NCBI GenBank assembly: GCA_018066965.1
Contig: JAGPVP010000123.1
Location: forward strand, 34,169 to 98,168
Direction: 5' to 3'
DNA length: 64,000 nt
From: Zhongshania sp.
GTDB lineage: Bacteria; Pseudomonadota; Gammaproteobacteria; Pseudomonadales; Spongiibacteraceae
The notes beneath the pieces were generated by a model that did no database searches, was not told the origin of the DNA, and saw only the letters and a list, made by a program, of their open reading frames with translations. Both the position numbers and the translations under genes were made by a program. Positions within the stretch are counted from its first letter, which is position 1. Each line of letters starts with the position of its first letter. Positions 63,911 to 64,000 of this stretch are shown here, piece by piece.

Positions 63911-64000
63911 TGGTGTCCACCTAATACTAAGTGGACACCAGTTATGGATACTCAAGGATTACTTCCCGCGCCAGCCAAACCACCGCGCCGCCGACATTCG
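63911..64000 (+). mobile_element. Possible left end of an insertion sequence (cut by the window)
   Basis: A 30-base palindromic stretch starts at 63911: TGGTGTCCAC (63911-63920) and GTGGACACCA (63931-63940) with a 10-base loop. A start codon follows at 63944. The combination looks like a terminal inverted repeat followed by a transposase gene. The right end is outside the window. Confidence 0.4.
63944..64000 (+). CDS. Start of a possible IS transposase/accessory protein (partial)
   Basis: Nineteen codons are visible: MDTQGLLPAPAKPPRRRHS. The basic PPRRRHS stretch resembles the N-terminus of IS66-type TnpA or other helix-turn-helix transposase subunits that continue with E/F-K-A. The gene runs out of the window, so the family cannot be settled. 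Confidence 0.4.
   Translation, partial: MDTQGLLPAPAKPPRRRHS

Overview
The window is a piece of a gammaproteobacterial chromosome with moderate GC content. Evidence includes the rpoS-nlpD-pcm-truD-ispF-ispD-ftsB-eno-kdsA-pyrG block, the hom-thrC-recJ-prfB-lysS block, xseA diverging from guaB-guaA, and a LexA-type recA promoter. Gene order and protein wording resemble Pseudomonas-like or Cellvibrionales/Spongiibacteraceae-like marine bacteria (for example Zhongshania or Spongiibacter). That placement is an inference from gene content and was not tested by a search.

Layout. 1-6.3 kb: the distal part of a Tad (Flp) pilus operon on the + strand (secretin end, cpaF, tadB, tadC, tadD, a DUF3613-like protein, a TadG-like protein). 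6.5-9.1 kb: an AT-rich PAP2-family membrane protein, then pilU. 9.2-14.5 kb: recA with a LexA box, a spermidine-synthase-like methyltransferase, mutS and fdxA. 14.5-24.7 kb: a long - strand run of stress, envelope, isoprenoid and central-metabolism genes from rpoS to pyrG, in which a DUF368 transporter sits beside nlpD and surE is missing. 24.8-34.7 kb: suhB, secF, secD, purL, mltF and the tRNA deaminase gene tadA.

34.9-36.8 kb: an accessory pair made of a polytopic membrane protein and a PF10118-like metal-dependent hydrolase. 37.2-44.8 kb: an osmotic region with opgG-opgH (periplasmic glucan synthesis) divergent from a large MscK-like mechanosensitive channel. 45.2-49.8 kb: guaA, guaB and xseA. 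50.2-52.3 kb: a FadL-type outer-membrane transporter behind two TetR-like dyads, and a Crp/Fnr regulator. 52.5-60 kb: lysS, prfB with its programmed +1 frameshift, recJ, thrC and hom. 60.2-63.8 kb: an iron-uptake region with a Fur-like box, a TonB-dependent siderophore receptor and a PepSY membrane protein. The last 90 bases look like the start of an insertion sequence.

The structure least explained by genes is a set of intergenic hairpins. Three (25.7, 52.4 and 58.6 kb) share one near-identical arm built from a GGGAGAY repeat and look like copies of a small dispersed element. A fourth, unrelated long inverted repeat lies between prfB and lysS, and a fifth perfect palindrome lies at the end of guaA. 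No CRISPR array, rRNA, tRNA or prophage was seen. I did not find a clearly new multi-gene system; the best candidates for follow-up are the hairpin family, the hydrolase/membrane-protein pair and the tandem operators before the FadL gene.
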